Assembly (NCBI GenBank): GCA_013397795.1 | Contig: VZTJ01002642.1 | Span: forward strand, 186,001-250,000 | Length of the DNA: 64,000 nucleotides | Direction of reading: 5' to 3' | Origin: Orthonyx spaldingii | Lineage: Eukaryota; Chordata; Aves; Passeriformes; Orthonychidae | Translations under genes and position numbers: made by a program | Notes under the pieces: generated by a model | The model's database searches: none | Seen by the model: the letters and a program-made list of their open reading frames with translations, nothing else | Told to the model about the DNA's origin: nothing | Shown here: piece after piece, positions 1 through 13,300 of the stretch | Layout of the letters: every line of letters begins with the position of its first letter | Numbering within the stretch: the stretch's first letter is position 1

Positions 1-1479
1 TCTGTGACTTCTTCAGAGTTAAAAATGAACATTTCTGGCAAAAGAAGAAAACGACGAGTGATACAAATTCAAAGTACTAACACTTTCTGCCAGCTAGTAT
101 GGATACACTTCCAATTGCCCTCTAAAGGTTGTCGGAAAAGGTTAAAGAGCATCTTGTCTGTTAAGATTTTCTGGGCAAGAGCATTCAACACAGAACACCA
201 TGTGAAGAAAACTTCATTGTGTTATTTTTTGAGTAGTACAAATTGCTTACAAAATCTAAGTTTTAATTACCTTTGAGATTTACAGTACTGATTTGGCAGA
301 TCTCTCCCTGTTTTCATCACAGCAGGAGAAGGTGAAACAGCCTAATAAAGACAGGTAAGCATAATTGTTCATTACATGTTGCAACTTCTAGAGGGGATTT
401 CACTTGCTGCTGAAGGGTTGAGACAAGCTTACACTACAAGAAAATCTTAAATTAATAAATTCTCTCATATTTTGAAGCAGTAGTATGAAATGTGAAGGCA
501 CTCTAAGGTAGAGCTCCCCTAAACCCTGACTTCTGGGTTTATCAGACCACTGTGCTGTGGCTACCAGCTTTGACAATGACAGAAGAACATCAAAACAATT
601 AAGTCTGAGACTGACAGGGAGAACAAAGAATGTTACTGGTGTCAGCAGGATGCTTCCTGACTACTGTGAAACAATAGGAGAAGCTTGGCAGTTGCTGGGC
701 AAGAGGTGGGATTTTTTTTTTCCCTAATATATTTGCTAATTTTTAAAAAAAAAAGTAACAGTGGTATTGGATCAGATCTGTTTGTGTAGAAATAGTATGA
801 AAATCCTGAACTTTTTCCCTATAAAGAAAACAGCAATGAAATAGCTGAATAAAACAATTATGTTTAGAGACATTAATAAATGCAACATCAAAAAGCAATC
901 TCTTCCTAAAAGGCATCAGTCAGTTTTGTAAGGAAATAATTCATTTTCTTCGGGAAGAAATAGATGATTCAGCTCTTAATTAACAGCATTAACTCAAAAG
1001 AAGTATCAAGAAAGAGAAGAGAGAACTAGAACTGAAATGGAATCATTATGTCTATAAAAGAAGATTAGAAGTCAAAGTATTAGAAATTCGTAAGACAAAT
1101 TTGCAGTGGGTGATGATCAGAGTATATTTGGGAGAAAAGGGGAGAACAGAGCAGGAATGGGAAATGGAATATTTATGGAATAATAGAAAAATGAACTTAA
1201 ATGGAACAAAATAATCAGCCCAGTCAATGATCTGCTAAATTTAACTTCAAATGGAATCCTTTTCCTTTATACTCATAGTCTTTTAGACTTTATTTATTGG
1301 TACCATAATGTATTTCAGGCTATCATCCTAAAAAGGAGGTGCAAAAAAGAGTAAATCTAATAAGAACAGAAATGAAAGAAAGTGGTTGATATGTGTCTGG
1401 TGTGACTAAAAGGCTGTTAAATAAGGACTAAATGGATGGCACAAGAGTGATGCGTGAGCTTGAGTGGCACAATCACAAG

Positions 1480-1870
1480 ATTTCATACGGAAATAGTTTC
1501 AGGATCCCACCCTGAGCAGATGTGTCATGGATACTGCAGGAAGATTATGCCATCCTAGCCAGTGATCATTCCTAGGACACGGATTATTGCTGAGCACTGG
1601 AAAACAAGGACCACTGAAACTGAGAGAAACTCTCTGGTGTGTAGAGTTGGCTCTTGTCAACCAGAATTCTCCCAAACAGTTCCTGGCCCTGTTTCAGGGC
1701 CTGAACAATACAGGCTGCACACCCACTGTCAGTCTGCACAAAGTCATTTGGCTTTGGCAGCTCAGGAGCTCCATGCCACATTAGTTTCAGTACCTGGGAG
1801 GGGATCCTGGACTTGTTAGCACCAATGTAGCCTGACTCCAGACTGCACAACAGTGTTTAAGCCGTTGTGT
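1480..1870. other. GC-richer patch of unknown origin
   Basis: This stretch is visibly richer in G and C than its surroundings and carries three overlapping short open frames on both strands (1562-1819 +, 1587-1784 +, 1584-1850 -). None gives a peptide I recognise. Simultaneous openness in several frames reflects few stop triplets at higher GC and does not itself indicate coding. It could be a decayed mobile element or an old exon; I cannot tell which. Confidence 0.25.
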
Positions 1871-3230
1871 GTGCCTCCTTTTCCTCCATCAAGCTGTGAC
1901 TCTAACACAACTTTGTGCTAACAGACAGTAGTAAAAGGAACAGGTTTTCTCTGAAGCACTAAATATCTTTTACTTCCTCTTCTTCACACCGATCAACATT
2001 AATTCTGAAATTTTCCTGATGTACTCTTTGAAGCATTAAAAAAACCAAACAAGGAAGACAAAAAAAATAATTGTTAAAACTTTTTTTCATATAAATCGCA
2101 CAGCCTTAGTACTTCATTAAAACACAAAACTGGCTGTGCACAGGAGAGGAGAAAGCAGTTGAATTCTGAGCCAAGATGGCAAGTGCAATGGCAATTTTAA
2201 CGTATTAAAAAAGGTCATGACAGTGATGACCACAATGTGTGATACTACAGTGACCATTATCAAGACATCTCACGTTTGCCTTGGGACATTATTGTAGAGT
2301 TCTCTCCCTTATACACCAATAAGTATTGCTGCTAATTCATAGAGCTGAGAATAATTAGGCAGTATAAAAACAACAATAAGGCATAACTGAGCTATCAGAT
2401 CTATTTGATAATTCATAAAGGACCATCAATCTGTTGTCATGCAAGCTAAAATTTTATTGAGCTATATCTCTCATTTTTAGATCCTTAGAGCAGAAACAAA
2501 ACACTGAATGGCTTTTCCAAAAAATAATCTTCAGATTTTCATCTAGGGTAAAGCTTGTTTTCATTCAGAGGGGAAACACTGGAAGCTTACTGGCAAATCA
2601 TATAGATTATAGAAGGTTCATTCACACCAGGTCACACTGGTGACCAGCTCCTGGTATTTCCATCTCTTACATCTCCCTACACTCAGGCCTCAACAGACCA
2701 AGTAAAATTATCTTTTTTAACACTGCAATACATGATGATAATGATTTGGTGACAGTGATACCAGGGAAACATTTGCCTTGTCTTATTTATATCTGCTTAC
2801 CTATCCTATTTCTACCTCTCTTTCCCTTCCTTCCACCTCTTCCCCAGACAAGAGGGTGTACTCACACTTGTGGTGTAGCTGTTGCTTCTCCCTGGAAACG
2901 GTGAAATATTGAAAAACAAAAGAAAAAAATAAAACACACAAAGCAGGTAAATAAATCCTCAATCAACTCCAAGGAAAAAACTAGCCAAATGTTGGTGGAA
3001 AGACTTAATTTTGATTCTAATAATCTATAGAAATTTCCACCAGAAACATAATGTGGGTCAAAAGGACGTGTTCCGTTTTCCAGCGTAGTCGTTAAGAGGA
3101 GAAAATAGTGCTACAACTTATAGCTGTTACTTCTGGAATGAAAATGAAAACTTACGAGACTGCTTTCTCATCATAAAATGAAACATAAGAAACTGCTTTA
3201 GAAATTCCATATCTTCGTCTTTTTGTACAC

Positions 3231-3259
3231 GTGTATGTATATATCTATGTATATATATA
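3231..3259. repeat. TA/TG-rich simple sequence
   Basis: Alternating purine-pyrimidine TG and TA steps run through this short stretch, as in a degenerate microsatellite. Nothing else is attached to it. Confidence 0.6.
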
Positions 3260-6200
3260 AAACTTCTGCAATTAAAATTTCAAAGTTTCGTATTTTCTTA
3301 GAAAAAATAATTAGTTATGAAGTGAAATGTCTTCTGTCCTCATTCAAAATGAAGGATATTTAAACTGAAAATACTGCCCTCATCCTTGTTCTAAGGTTAT
3401 GATTATCAGTCTGGATTTTGTTCTAAAAATGTGGAAACACATATGATGGAGTTTATTCTTGGGAAAAAAAGCAACAGTTTTATTGAAACTGGAAAGCAAC
3501 ATTGAAACCAGAAAGTTCCATGAAATAGACTTGATTTGAAGAAAATGTAACGGCAATATTTCTGAGATCCAGAGAGGCGCATCCACCGCCATGATCCAGT
3601 CAAATTTTTATATGTAACCAATAATACTAGTACCTACAAGGACTATTCATTTTATTCTAGAACAAGTTAGAACATGTAGTTAGGACAGAGTGCCCCTCTA
3701 CCTTTTTTTCTCCCCTGAATCTCTGCTTCAGGCAGAGAAAATACTTAAATCTAAATGTGACTGTTCAAACAATGTCGTCTGTTTCCGAACAGTTGTTTTA
3801 AAGGAAGAACAAATCATGATCTAAATGATTGCAATTTAATGAATCTAAACAGTTGCAATTTACATCATTATGCCTAGAAAGGATATTTCATTTCATCAGA
3901 AACTTTCTGCCAGCTCACCACCAAGATACCTGCAGTGTCCTGTAGCAGGTAAGACATTGAAAAGGTAAAGTATCATCAGGCATTATTCTATCTGATAAAC
4001 ATGGTCAGAAGCATACTTTTATTCCTCTTCAAGCAGCCCCCCTTCAGCTGGAAACTACTGCCCTATAATTACACACCTTTCAAGTGAGACATGGTAATGG
4101 GCTGTGTGCACTCTGCTTGTCTATCATAATGCATTTTTGACTGCTACGTGAGAATAAGCCAGAATTCGTGAAAATGAAGACACACATTCAGAAAAAATGC
4201 ATGCATTTCTGTCATGCATGTTTTAGATCAAGGAAGTTTTTCCCTTGTGTTATTTATATTTTCCTTCATGTTTCTACTTCCTTTATCCACATGTGAATTG
4301 TATGCATGCAGTACTAAGAGAAAGGTGGAAAAAGTGGCAGAAAGCGATTAAAAAGCTGAAGAACCAAAAAAAAATTAAAATACATTATCTAAATACAGAC
4401 ACAAAATAACCTAAAATAATCATAACAAATATTTACCATTTAGATGCAAATGGCTAATGTATCTATTTTCTTACTCATGTATATGAAAAGTTTAAACCAA
4501 TTCTTAGTACTTTAAAAGCTTTTAAGAGCATCTCTCTATTATCATTTAAATATTACAGCACATGCTGAAATCCCTGGATTTTGGGCACTACTCATCAATA
4601 CGTACACACACAGAGTTTTCTAGCACGGAAGTAGAATGTTCCCAGACTTGCAGCAAAGGCTCTGCTTGCTCTGCCTATGGGCATCAGTAAGCACAAAATA
4701 ACATCTTGCCCTTACTTTGATGGTTACCATGAGTTAAGAGTAGTCATTTCCATTTTCAGAGAATTTTATTTCTTTAGCACACATCTGTGTTAGCTCCAGC
4801 TGTGTTCATGAAAAATAGATGCTCTTTTTCTGGTAACTCCCCCAAATCAGCTTATTTTAGTGAAAATTACATATAGACATGAAATGCCTAAACTTTTCTA
4901 ATATTTCTGTAAGTTAGATCATACAACAAAGATTCTTCATTTTCTGGTATTTTTCTCACTGGCACTAATATAAATAATGGTAAATAACCCAGAAAATATT
5001 GTTCAAAGATTGATCATTAATAGAAACAATAACACATTAGTGGCATTATACATTAGCCTCTTAAAAAAATAATCTCAATCATTAGCAAAAAATTCCTTCC
5101 AAAACACCAGGAGTCAGCATTCTCTACAACATCTGCATTTTCACCACTTAAGACATCTTTCATTAGAGCTCAGCTCTAATTATTTTATTTCTTGCTCAAC
5201 ACTTGAGTAGTTAAACATTTTTAACAAGTCAGATGAAAAGCTTTGTACATAGCATTAGATTTTCTAAAGGTTTTATTTCTTAGTTGTAAAGTTAAGCCCT
5301 CAATTAAAAAAATATTTGAGATGTATGGTTGTTATTATTATTTCCATAACCTGATGCCACAACATTCCCAAGATTACACTTGCAAGTAAGGTATAAGCTT
5401 CTGCTTTCTTTCACTTTAATGTTCTACCATTCTTATAGTTTTATTTTCAATAAAATTACCATGAGCACTTAAGTAACAACATTAATAAATAGCCAAAGTA
5501 AAGAAGGGTTGCTTGTTGTACATTATTGCTTTCTCTAGTCCCAGCACTTTGGACTATGTTACTGAGTCTAGTGATAAATTTTTTATAGCTATGATTATAT
5601 CTTCAGCAAAACAAAATTTATGTACTTTTTATTTGGTCTATAAAAATGCATAGAAGCAATGGAAAAAATTACTTCATCTAGTTTAGTGCTAAGGCCAGGA
5701 ATTAAAGATCGTATCTCTAACCACCATGAGCCACCCTAACTGCATATACTGAGAACAGGCAAAGAAAAATCTGTTTCTTTGATGTACATGAATGGACAGT
5801 TTGTATTATCCTGTCTATAATTGTGTAAGATAGGTGAGAAGAGGAAGACGGCAGTTTCCAAACATCCTTTAAAACAGTGTCCTATCTAATTGGAAAAAGA
5901 ATGAAGAAGAAATTTCTAATTAAGAGAAGCATCTTGGAATTATAACTTGACTTTTCCTGAACATACGCAGATTTCTTATAGTATGTGAAACATATACACT
6001 TTTCTTTAACATATTTTTCAGAATGAATACAATAGAACTGTGTTGTACCTATATTCACGTGATCACAGAAATTTCAAAGATGTGAGATACTCCGTGCCTG
6101 TACAGCCAACAAGCTTTCAGGTGTCTAATGTTTATATGCAAATCAAGTTCAGGCAGACAATGGTGTTTTATTCCTTTTCATTCCAATTTTATTCCAGGGA

Positions 6201-7285
6201 CAAAAATCAAAGATATGTATTCTCTTTAATTAGTGCTGATAGAAGCATTTCTATTGGAGCACATTTCTAAAAGCCCATCCTGAAATGGGTGGACACTCAG
6301 TCCTGCCATAAGACATGCTGTCAGAGTAACATTTTGTTAACCATTACACATTTCAGGTTTTACGGGGAATTCAGTAAAACTGGTAATGACACTCTTTCCA
6401 TCCAAGTCACTTACTCTGCCTGAAATTCCAAAAGGTCATTGTAACTATGATTTGCATGGCTATCCTTGACCCAGCATCTCTCCGTGTTCACAGTGAAACT
6501 CACTGACCCTCCCCAAGGAATGCAAACCAGCTTTACAATTGTGTCAGACTTACAGAAAGGCACCTCAGACGACTTCATGGACAAGTGTTGCTTGTCTTTC
6601 CAGAAACCCTGGAGTCTCCTCTGTGGCACAGCATTTTATGGTTCACAATCTGTACATGTTAACTTGTGAGAGGAGAAAATGAGGAGAGGAGGAAGGGTAA
6701 AAGAAGTTGCAGGTCAAGATCAGAATATTGGTGAGTTGCACAGTGAATTAAGACCTTCTGAAAATGTAAGCAGTCTGAAAGATAATAGAGATCACTCGTG
6801 CTCCCTTTGTCAGTACCTTCCTTTCCTAGGAGCGACTCTCACCAATCTGCAGCCCCTACACAATTCCAGTATGCAACAGAGAAACTTAGGCACCATTTTA
6901 AGTGACAGACCACAGGCATGAGATGAGCAAAAGATATTATGTGCCTGGATTTTGCTTACATTTGGGAAGAAATTGTGCCTATGTAAGAAAAAGCGGCTGT
7001 TTCGCATCAGGGTGAGCTTATGTGTGGTGGTCTGGAGATGGGAAGGACTTTATTACTGATGGCTTATTTATGTTCATTTATTTTTAAATGGCAGCTGTCT
7101 GAAGCTGTTCAGTGTTTGGAGCGTGAAATTAAGTCTCAGGAGAGATGGATTAGATGATAGAATGCCAGGGAGTCAATCAAAAGTTCACATTATAAGTGGT
7201 TTACCCTATAAGCTCTGAGAACTTATCACAAAGCTTCCCAGCATGTCATTTACTAGTTGCAATTGTTTTAAAATCCTGCATCATA

Positions 7286-7346
7286 ATATATATGTAGATA
7301 AATTTATATAAAGAGAGAGATCTCAATATATACAAATATATAGATG
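7286..7346. repeat. Imperfect AT/GA simple sequence
   Basis: TATATA-type words surround a short GAGAGAGA run. It is a low-complexity tract without flanking target duplications or a poly(A) tail, so I read it as a microsatellite remnant. Confidence 0.5.
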
Positions 7347-9252
7347 ATATGACGTTTCCTTTCATACTGCTGGCATGTATGCAGTATGAATACTCAGGAC
7401 TATGGTATATTTCATGTAAAGACAGTATTGTTGTCTCCTTTCTAAATGAAAATATTTAATAAAGACAAAAATGCCATATAAACCACTCAAATGCCAAATA
7501 TCATCTTACACCCTGTGCATTTGTCATGAATTCTTCCCTGATATGCAATCCTTTTTCCAGCCAGTAAGTCTACTGTAGTACCCTCTACTTTTTCTATTAT
7601 ATTACCTTGAAATAAAATCTTAAATGATACTAGCCTTTGAGACATTTTTTAGAAGGAACGGGGAAAGAAGGACATTCTAATTAAACGTACCCATTGTTGA
7701 TGGCAACTCAACATTTTCACTTCCATAACTCCACTAAAAAAGTTCAGATGAAACATGATTCTTAATAATCAGAGACACAAGAGCACTATAGAGCTGGGGT
7801 TTAATATTATTATTTGACTTGACACAGTTGGGGAATACTTTTTTCCCCTGAAATATATTTAATAAAGTAATAGCAATCAAACTGCTATAGTAAACTAATA
7901 GATATAATGAAGCTCTATTAGCACCTAGAGACTCCTAAGAGCACAAGGAGACAAAACACTAATTTAAAAACAATTCTTTCAGTAATTCATTGCATTCCTC
8001 TTTCATAATTCTCACATGTAGCCATGGTGCAGGACACGTGAAAGCCACAGGTGAAAATGCAGGGAGATCTTTTAAGATATTATTTTATCAGTAGAGGGAG
8101 GAATTGTTGGTCTTTAAGAAGGCATCATAAATGTCACTTCTGACTTCTCCAATTCCCTCCCTTTCTGTATTTGAACCCTTATAAGACCAGAGATGCTTTC
8201 TTTAGTGAGTAGGGTGGGGTTGGCTCTCACTGGGAAGCACTGCAGGAGAGATGATCTATCAGCAGTTTAGCAGACCAGTTCTGGGTTTTAATGGGAAATG
8301 CAGTGGTGGGATCCTCCTATCAGCAGGGGCAATAGCCTGGAAGTCTACAAGGAGATATCATCAGTTATTGCAAACTCATCCCAGTGACCCCATCTTCACA
8401 TAAAGAAGGGGAATAAGTCTCCTGGCCCTGTAGGAAAAATACCCACGTATGAGGAAATGATGAGGCTAAAATTTGTGCATTTTAGCATATTATTAACTTT
8501 TGGTAATTAAAGAATATATTTGAACAGGATTGCTTTCTGACTCTTACAGAGAAGCATCTTTATTGGACCCAGCAGGGCCACCAACTCATATATGGTGCTT
8601 AAAATGGGATTTTTATCTCATTTGATCTGAATAGACCCACAATCCATGAAGGAACCAGATCCCTTCAGCCAATGCATGCTCAGTAGAGTGCCCTGAAGTG
8701 ACCTCTTTTGGCCAAGTGCTGATCTAAATGCTCTACCTGACCCCTGAAAAACATCTCATTTTGCTCGTGGTTTCAGGGCGTGCTGAGGGCCAGATGCTTC
8801 TGCTGGGTCTGGTTGAAGAGGGTGTTTCCTCCCATTAATAATTAACCATATCTTTGTCAGTGGTGTAGATCATTCTTATTTGGGGGAAAAGGGGAGGAAG
8901 AGATCTCCAATCCCCCAGATTAGTCTGATGCAAAGTTTGATCCCTGACTTTGTGCGTTTCATTAGCAGACTGGGAGATCGTGATTCACATAGCTCTAGTC
9001 CTAAAAAGTTCTGCATTTACTCTTTGATGCATTGATCCTTTCACTTAATAGCTAGCCCTTAAGCCATAATAACTTACAGATATATGCATTTATTCCACAA
9101 TACTCTGAAAGGCCTTTTTAAATATTCATTCTATTCTGCTAAATAAGCAGCCCTCCTTTCCAGGAGGCCTGTGATTAACGTTCCTTTCATCCATCACCAC
9201 TACACACTGCCTTTGGGAAAGCCTGATCCGCTTGCCACTCCAGAAAATGTAA

Positions 9253-9436
9253 CTTGAACCAGAACTTATTTTCCCTACTTCTGCTACTGCCAAGTTTCAG
9301 GACTTTAGGCAAACCACTTGACCTTGCTGCATCTCACTTTCCTCTCCATTAAAATGAGGATAGTGCCTAGCTTCATAAAGCATGTCAGTTCTACAGATTA
9401 AAATGAAATGCTATGGATGAGCTTAGTACAATGATT
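9253..9436 (+). repeat. Ancient MIR/L2-like interspersed repeat
   Basis: The order of blocks follows the 3' part of MIR/L2 consensus elements. A ctgctactgcc-type block comes first, then a 'gactttaggcaaaccacttgacc' block equivalent to the family's 'GACCTTGGGCAAGTCACTTAACC'. A pyrimidine-rich 'tttcctc' follows, then 'ccattaaaatgaggatagtgccta' for 'TCTGTAAAATGGGGATAATACCTA', and finally 'gatgagcttagtacaatg' for 'AAAGCGCTTAGCACAGTGCC'. Divergence is high, as expected for a copy fixed in early amniotes. It is non-coding. The assignment rests on remembered consensus, so MIR versus L2 3' end is not resolved. Confidence 0.6.
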
Positions 9437-9959
9437 CTATACACCATGGAAATTTCATCCTTTAAGACGATGCCAATGACAAAGCTGTCAAGCCAAAACT
9501 GCTCCTGGCAGCCAAAATCTTATATCAGCACTATGGCCCAATGCCATCAGCAGGGCCATAAGTAAGGGAACGGACACATTTATTCAGCTCACTTGACAGG
9601 ATCATCATCGGTAGCTGGACTACCAGGCTTTTTTTTTTTTTCTCTTTTCAAATGAACACAGAATATAATGCAGTCTTAACTTATACAGGTAACACAAGGA
9701 AATACAGGAGGTGTATGGACAATTTAAAAAGCAAGTTGGCAGCGCAACACACTGTTCAAAAATAGTTCTAACAATTTCTGTTAATGCTGGTTTAAAACGG
9801 TGACCTGCCTATTTGGCTAACTATCCTGAATACTGTGGGATAATTATTTCTAAACAGCATAAGTTTAATTGTATGGTAAATTAATGAGTAAAAGGCTTCT
9901 TACTGTTGTTTAATAAGTATGAAGAAAATACACTTAACTTTTCATATACTGTATTCAAA

Positions 9960-10335
9960 TTGCATAAGCAATAAGTGCACATTAGATGCTGTATTTATTA
10001 CATCAAATCTGTGAACGCTGTTAATACATTAACATTTAAAAAGGTAGCCCATGGCAAGTCAATTTCACAGCAATTAAAGCTGAAAAACTGGTAATTGACA
10101 TTTGATAAGTGTGTTAATTGATATCAAGCTTGCAATAGCTAACATGTTAAATGTCAATTAAATCCATGTGTTTTTACAATTAGAATTTATTAATAAAGAA
10201 TCTAATTACAAAATGTTGGTTATGTCAGTTTATGTTAATTATGCAACAATTACACTTGTAGTGGAAAAGTTTCTTCAGTCATCACAATAAAGCATTTAAC
10301 AAATTTCCCTAATTTTTAACATTTTAGACTGCATA
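9960..10335. promoter_or_regulatory. Candidate conserved enhancer dense in TAAT/ATTA sites
   Basis: Within about 280 bp I count roughly a dozen ATTA/TAAT cores, many in the form CAATTA or TAATTG (near 10070, 10092, 10114, 10156, 10178, 10202, 10235 and 10249). TGACA words (TALE/MEIS-like) lie near 10096. Such clusters are typical of vertebrate conserved non-coding elements bound by homeodomain factors. The block lacks simple-repeat structure and open frames. Conservation is inferred only from its appearance; the target gene is unknown. Confidence 0.35.
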
Positions 10336-10339
10336 TGTT

Positions 10340-13300
10340 GTCTTTTTTTTTTGTGTTTTAGGTGTTATGGAGGTTGGGGGGGAATCGATTAGAAGTGTAG
10401 AACCACTGGTCCAATCTTTCCTATAGTTTTGTAAGAATACATTATAAAAATATTCTATATTAAATTGAGTAAGTATTCAGTAAAGCCAGGAAATTAATTT
10501 TTGTTATTGTTCAGTAAAAGACTGAAGGCATCAGCCAAAATCATGAGCCACAGTGCAGAAAGCAGTCAACTAAGAGAAATTAATGTGGGGAGAGAGAATC
10601 AAGCACCACAGACAGGGAAAGACCCAGAGAAAAGGAGAAAGAGAAAGTTAAAAAGATGTTTAATGTCCTCAAGGCACGTAGACGGAATTAAGAAAATTAC
10701 AAGAAGGGGAAAGAAGCTGGGGAAAGTGAAAGAAGGAAGGAAAAATAAAGAAACCAGATTTCTATGCTATTTGTTTTTCATGTAAATGCTTCTTTGAATT
10801 TGTGAAAAGGTAAGAGAGTTCAAACTAAAGTAAAAAAGACAGCAACATTTTTTTACTGGTACCCTCAAATGCAAATATTAGCAACATTTATATTGGTCCA
10901 TATTAACAGTTCAAATTCTGTAAGAATAATTTTCCTTTCATTTTCATTATTTTTATATTTTTAGCTTTGAATCTTTGGCTGCTGGATTGGAATTTGAATA
11001 GATACTTCTTTGTGCATTTTAAGATGACCAACATCTAAGGTCCCCTTACCTAATAGAATTAAAATTGGTCTTGTTTGTTTGTTCGGAACACTTGTTTCAA
11101 TTGTCACTTCTGCTATTGCAAATTCTACAGCTTACTTTGCTTTTAATTTGACACTAATAGGGAAAAATTGATTTTATTTCCACTTACTTCACAGCTTGTC
11201 ACATGTTCATCTCCATTTGGGACAACATGCAATGCTGTCTCCCTTCACTGTGAGAATGAAAATTAGGTTTACACTAAAGAGAGATTTTGTCAGGAAAGAA
11301 TGTTTTGGTCTGACAATATCTGTAATTGAATTCTTAAAGAGAGGAATGCTGAGCTGAATGTATTTAAAAATTAACTTCCTTTGAAGTCTGAAGTGCAACA
11401 CCTTTTCGTACCTTTAAATTAAAATTGATCTAGCAAAGCAGAATGGCAGATTTTTTTTTATTTCTTTTTTTAAGGAGATTTTTATCCCTTTGTCAACCAC
11501 ATTTAAAATTCAGGAAAAAAAGGTGTACTTCAAAATTCTTACAGAACTGCAGCACCATTCATGAAAGAAGGCAATAAGATAGGATTTGGAGAAAAAAAAA
11601 AAAAGAAGAAAAAATGAGAGGAAGTGGTAAAAAGCATACATAAGGAAGAGTTTGCAGTATTTTTTTAAACACCTGCTTAGTAAAACCCCACGTGTTTGAC
11701 ACACAGTTCTTCTATAGCTGCACATCTTAGGTACTCTTAGCCAAAAAAATTTAGCAGTGGCCTTTCCCCAACGCCATGATGGAATCACCAGGTTCTTAGT
11801 GGATAACAGTTCCCACATGGCTGTGTTCGATTTAGTTCTGCTACTCTACCTGTGCCTCTGAGGTTTCGGGGTTCTCTCCAGCTTGGCTGCCAGTGGCTGT
11901 GTTGCTTTGCTCACCCCATATTTCCCTGCATTACCACAGATAGAACAAAACCTCTGCGTGTCTCAGCTCTGAGAGAGGTCTGGACAAACCACCAAGGACT
12001 TGAAATTTTATGTACCATATATATACATATTTAGAGAAGAGATTTCTACCTCAGAAATTATTTAAGGATGGCTAGGCCTCCTTGATTTATAACCACATGA
12101 ATATTGGTACCATCATACCATCTCTAATCCCTTGTGCTTCTTTCATTCTTAACTCCTGCATAGCATATAAATCCCAGAAGCTGTGAACTCTTCACTAGCA
12201 AGGGGATGAACAGAAGAATATTAGGATCTAAAGCATACCCCATGGTGTAGGCTGGACTGCCATAATGGTCCGATGTACTGAAACATTAGAAACTGTTTTA
12301 AAAGCATTTAAAAAAAAAAAAAAATCATGCTTGTCAAAAGGCAACAGCAAACACTGTGAAATTTGCGGTCACAGTTCATTAGAAGAAAAAATAAAAAATC
12401 CTCCTAAAACTTCCTCTGGAAAACATTCCTTGTTGCCCAGAAGTCATAACATTTGGCTGAGAAAAGCTTTTTATTAAATTCAGGTATTCTGCCAGATACT
12501 GCATAGCCACTGTCTTGCTTTCATGTTTCTTAATGGGATCCAGTCTCATAAAGAAAGAGCCACTGAAATACAAAAAAAAGTGGACCTATAGCCTTGGGCT
12601 TTCTGATCTACATGAGTAATGCAAAACCCAGTTACCAGTTCTGCTGGGTGTCAAAGTGGGCTCTTGCTCTTGAGTTTAGAACCCGATCACTTTGCAAGTG
12701 ACTCTTTCAACAGCTCCTCCTTCATACCCACATCACCCTTGTCAAGTCTTCTGATGGTTAGTGAAAACCAACATGACAGAAATCAGCATTTTCCTAATTA
12801 TATGCTCATGGAATAGCTCTGATCAGAATTAGACAGTTCCATCTGAAGATTAAATCCTCAGCTTTGATTCCTGTGCAGCTTTGTGTTGCTTCAATAGACA
12901 GTTTTTTTGGGCCACTCTTGCATCAGTAAGGCTGGAGGAAACCTTCAAAGCTCCTCTGTAACATCCTTTATATGGCATTTCAAGTATCCTCATAAATTCT
13001 GCTTCTGATATTAATACACTTGAGACACTAAGCTTCTCCACAGATCTAAAATTCCATCTTATATACTACAAGGCAAGACATAATAAATCAGAAAATGTTA
13101 TAGCTCTTAGCTGTGGAATTCCAGTGAAAATGCATGAACACCTACTAGATTCAAGTAGTTATTTCAATTTAGGAATAATTTCATGTCATTTAAAATATAT
13201 GGCCTTTAAAAGTTAATTTTTAATTCTGCTCATATATTAATATTATGGGTGATACCAACACAGATATTGATTTCTCAATCAGTTCTTGAGAATCCCTGTC

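Larger units (their letters stand above)
1..9252. other. AT-rich unique non-coding DNA
   Basis: I see no recognisable gene or young repeat here. Open frames are all under about 95 codons, overlap on both strands and lack protein-like composition. Local features are a TA/TG-rich simple stretch near 3231-3259, an AT/GA-rich stretch near 7286-7346, and a locally GC-richer patch at 1480-1870 that is listed separately. The remainder reads as ordinary avian intergenic or intronic sequence. Confidence 0.6.

Noticed and set aside
10501..10785. Lysine/arginine-rich 94-codon frame resembling a nuclear or nucleolar peptide
   Set aside because: It comes from a purine-rich tract; basic residues follow from AAG/AGA composition, and there are no splice or start signals of note.
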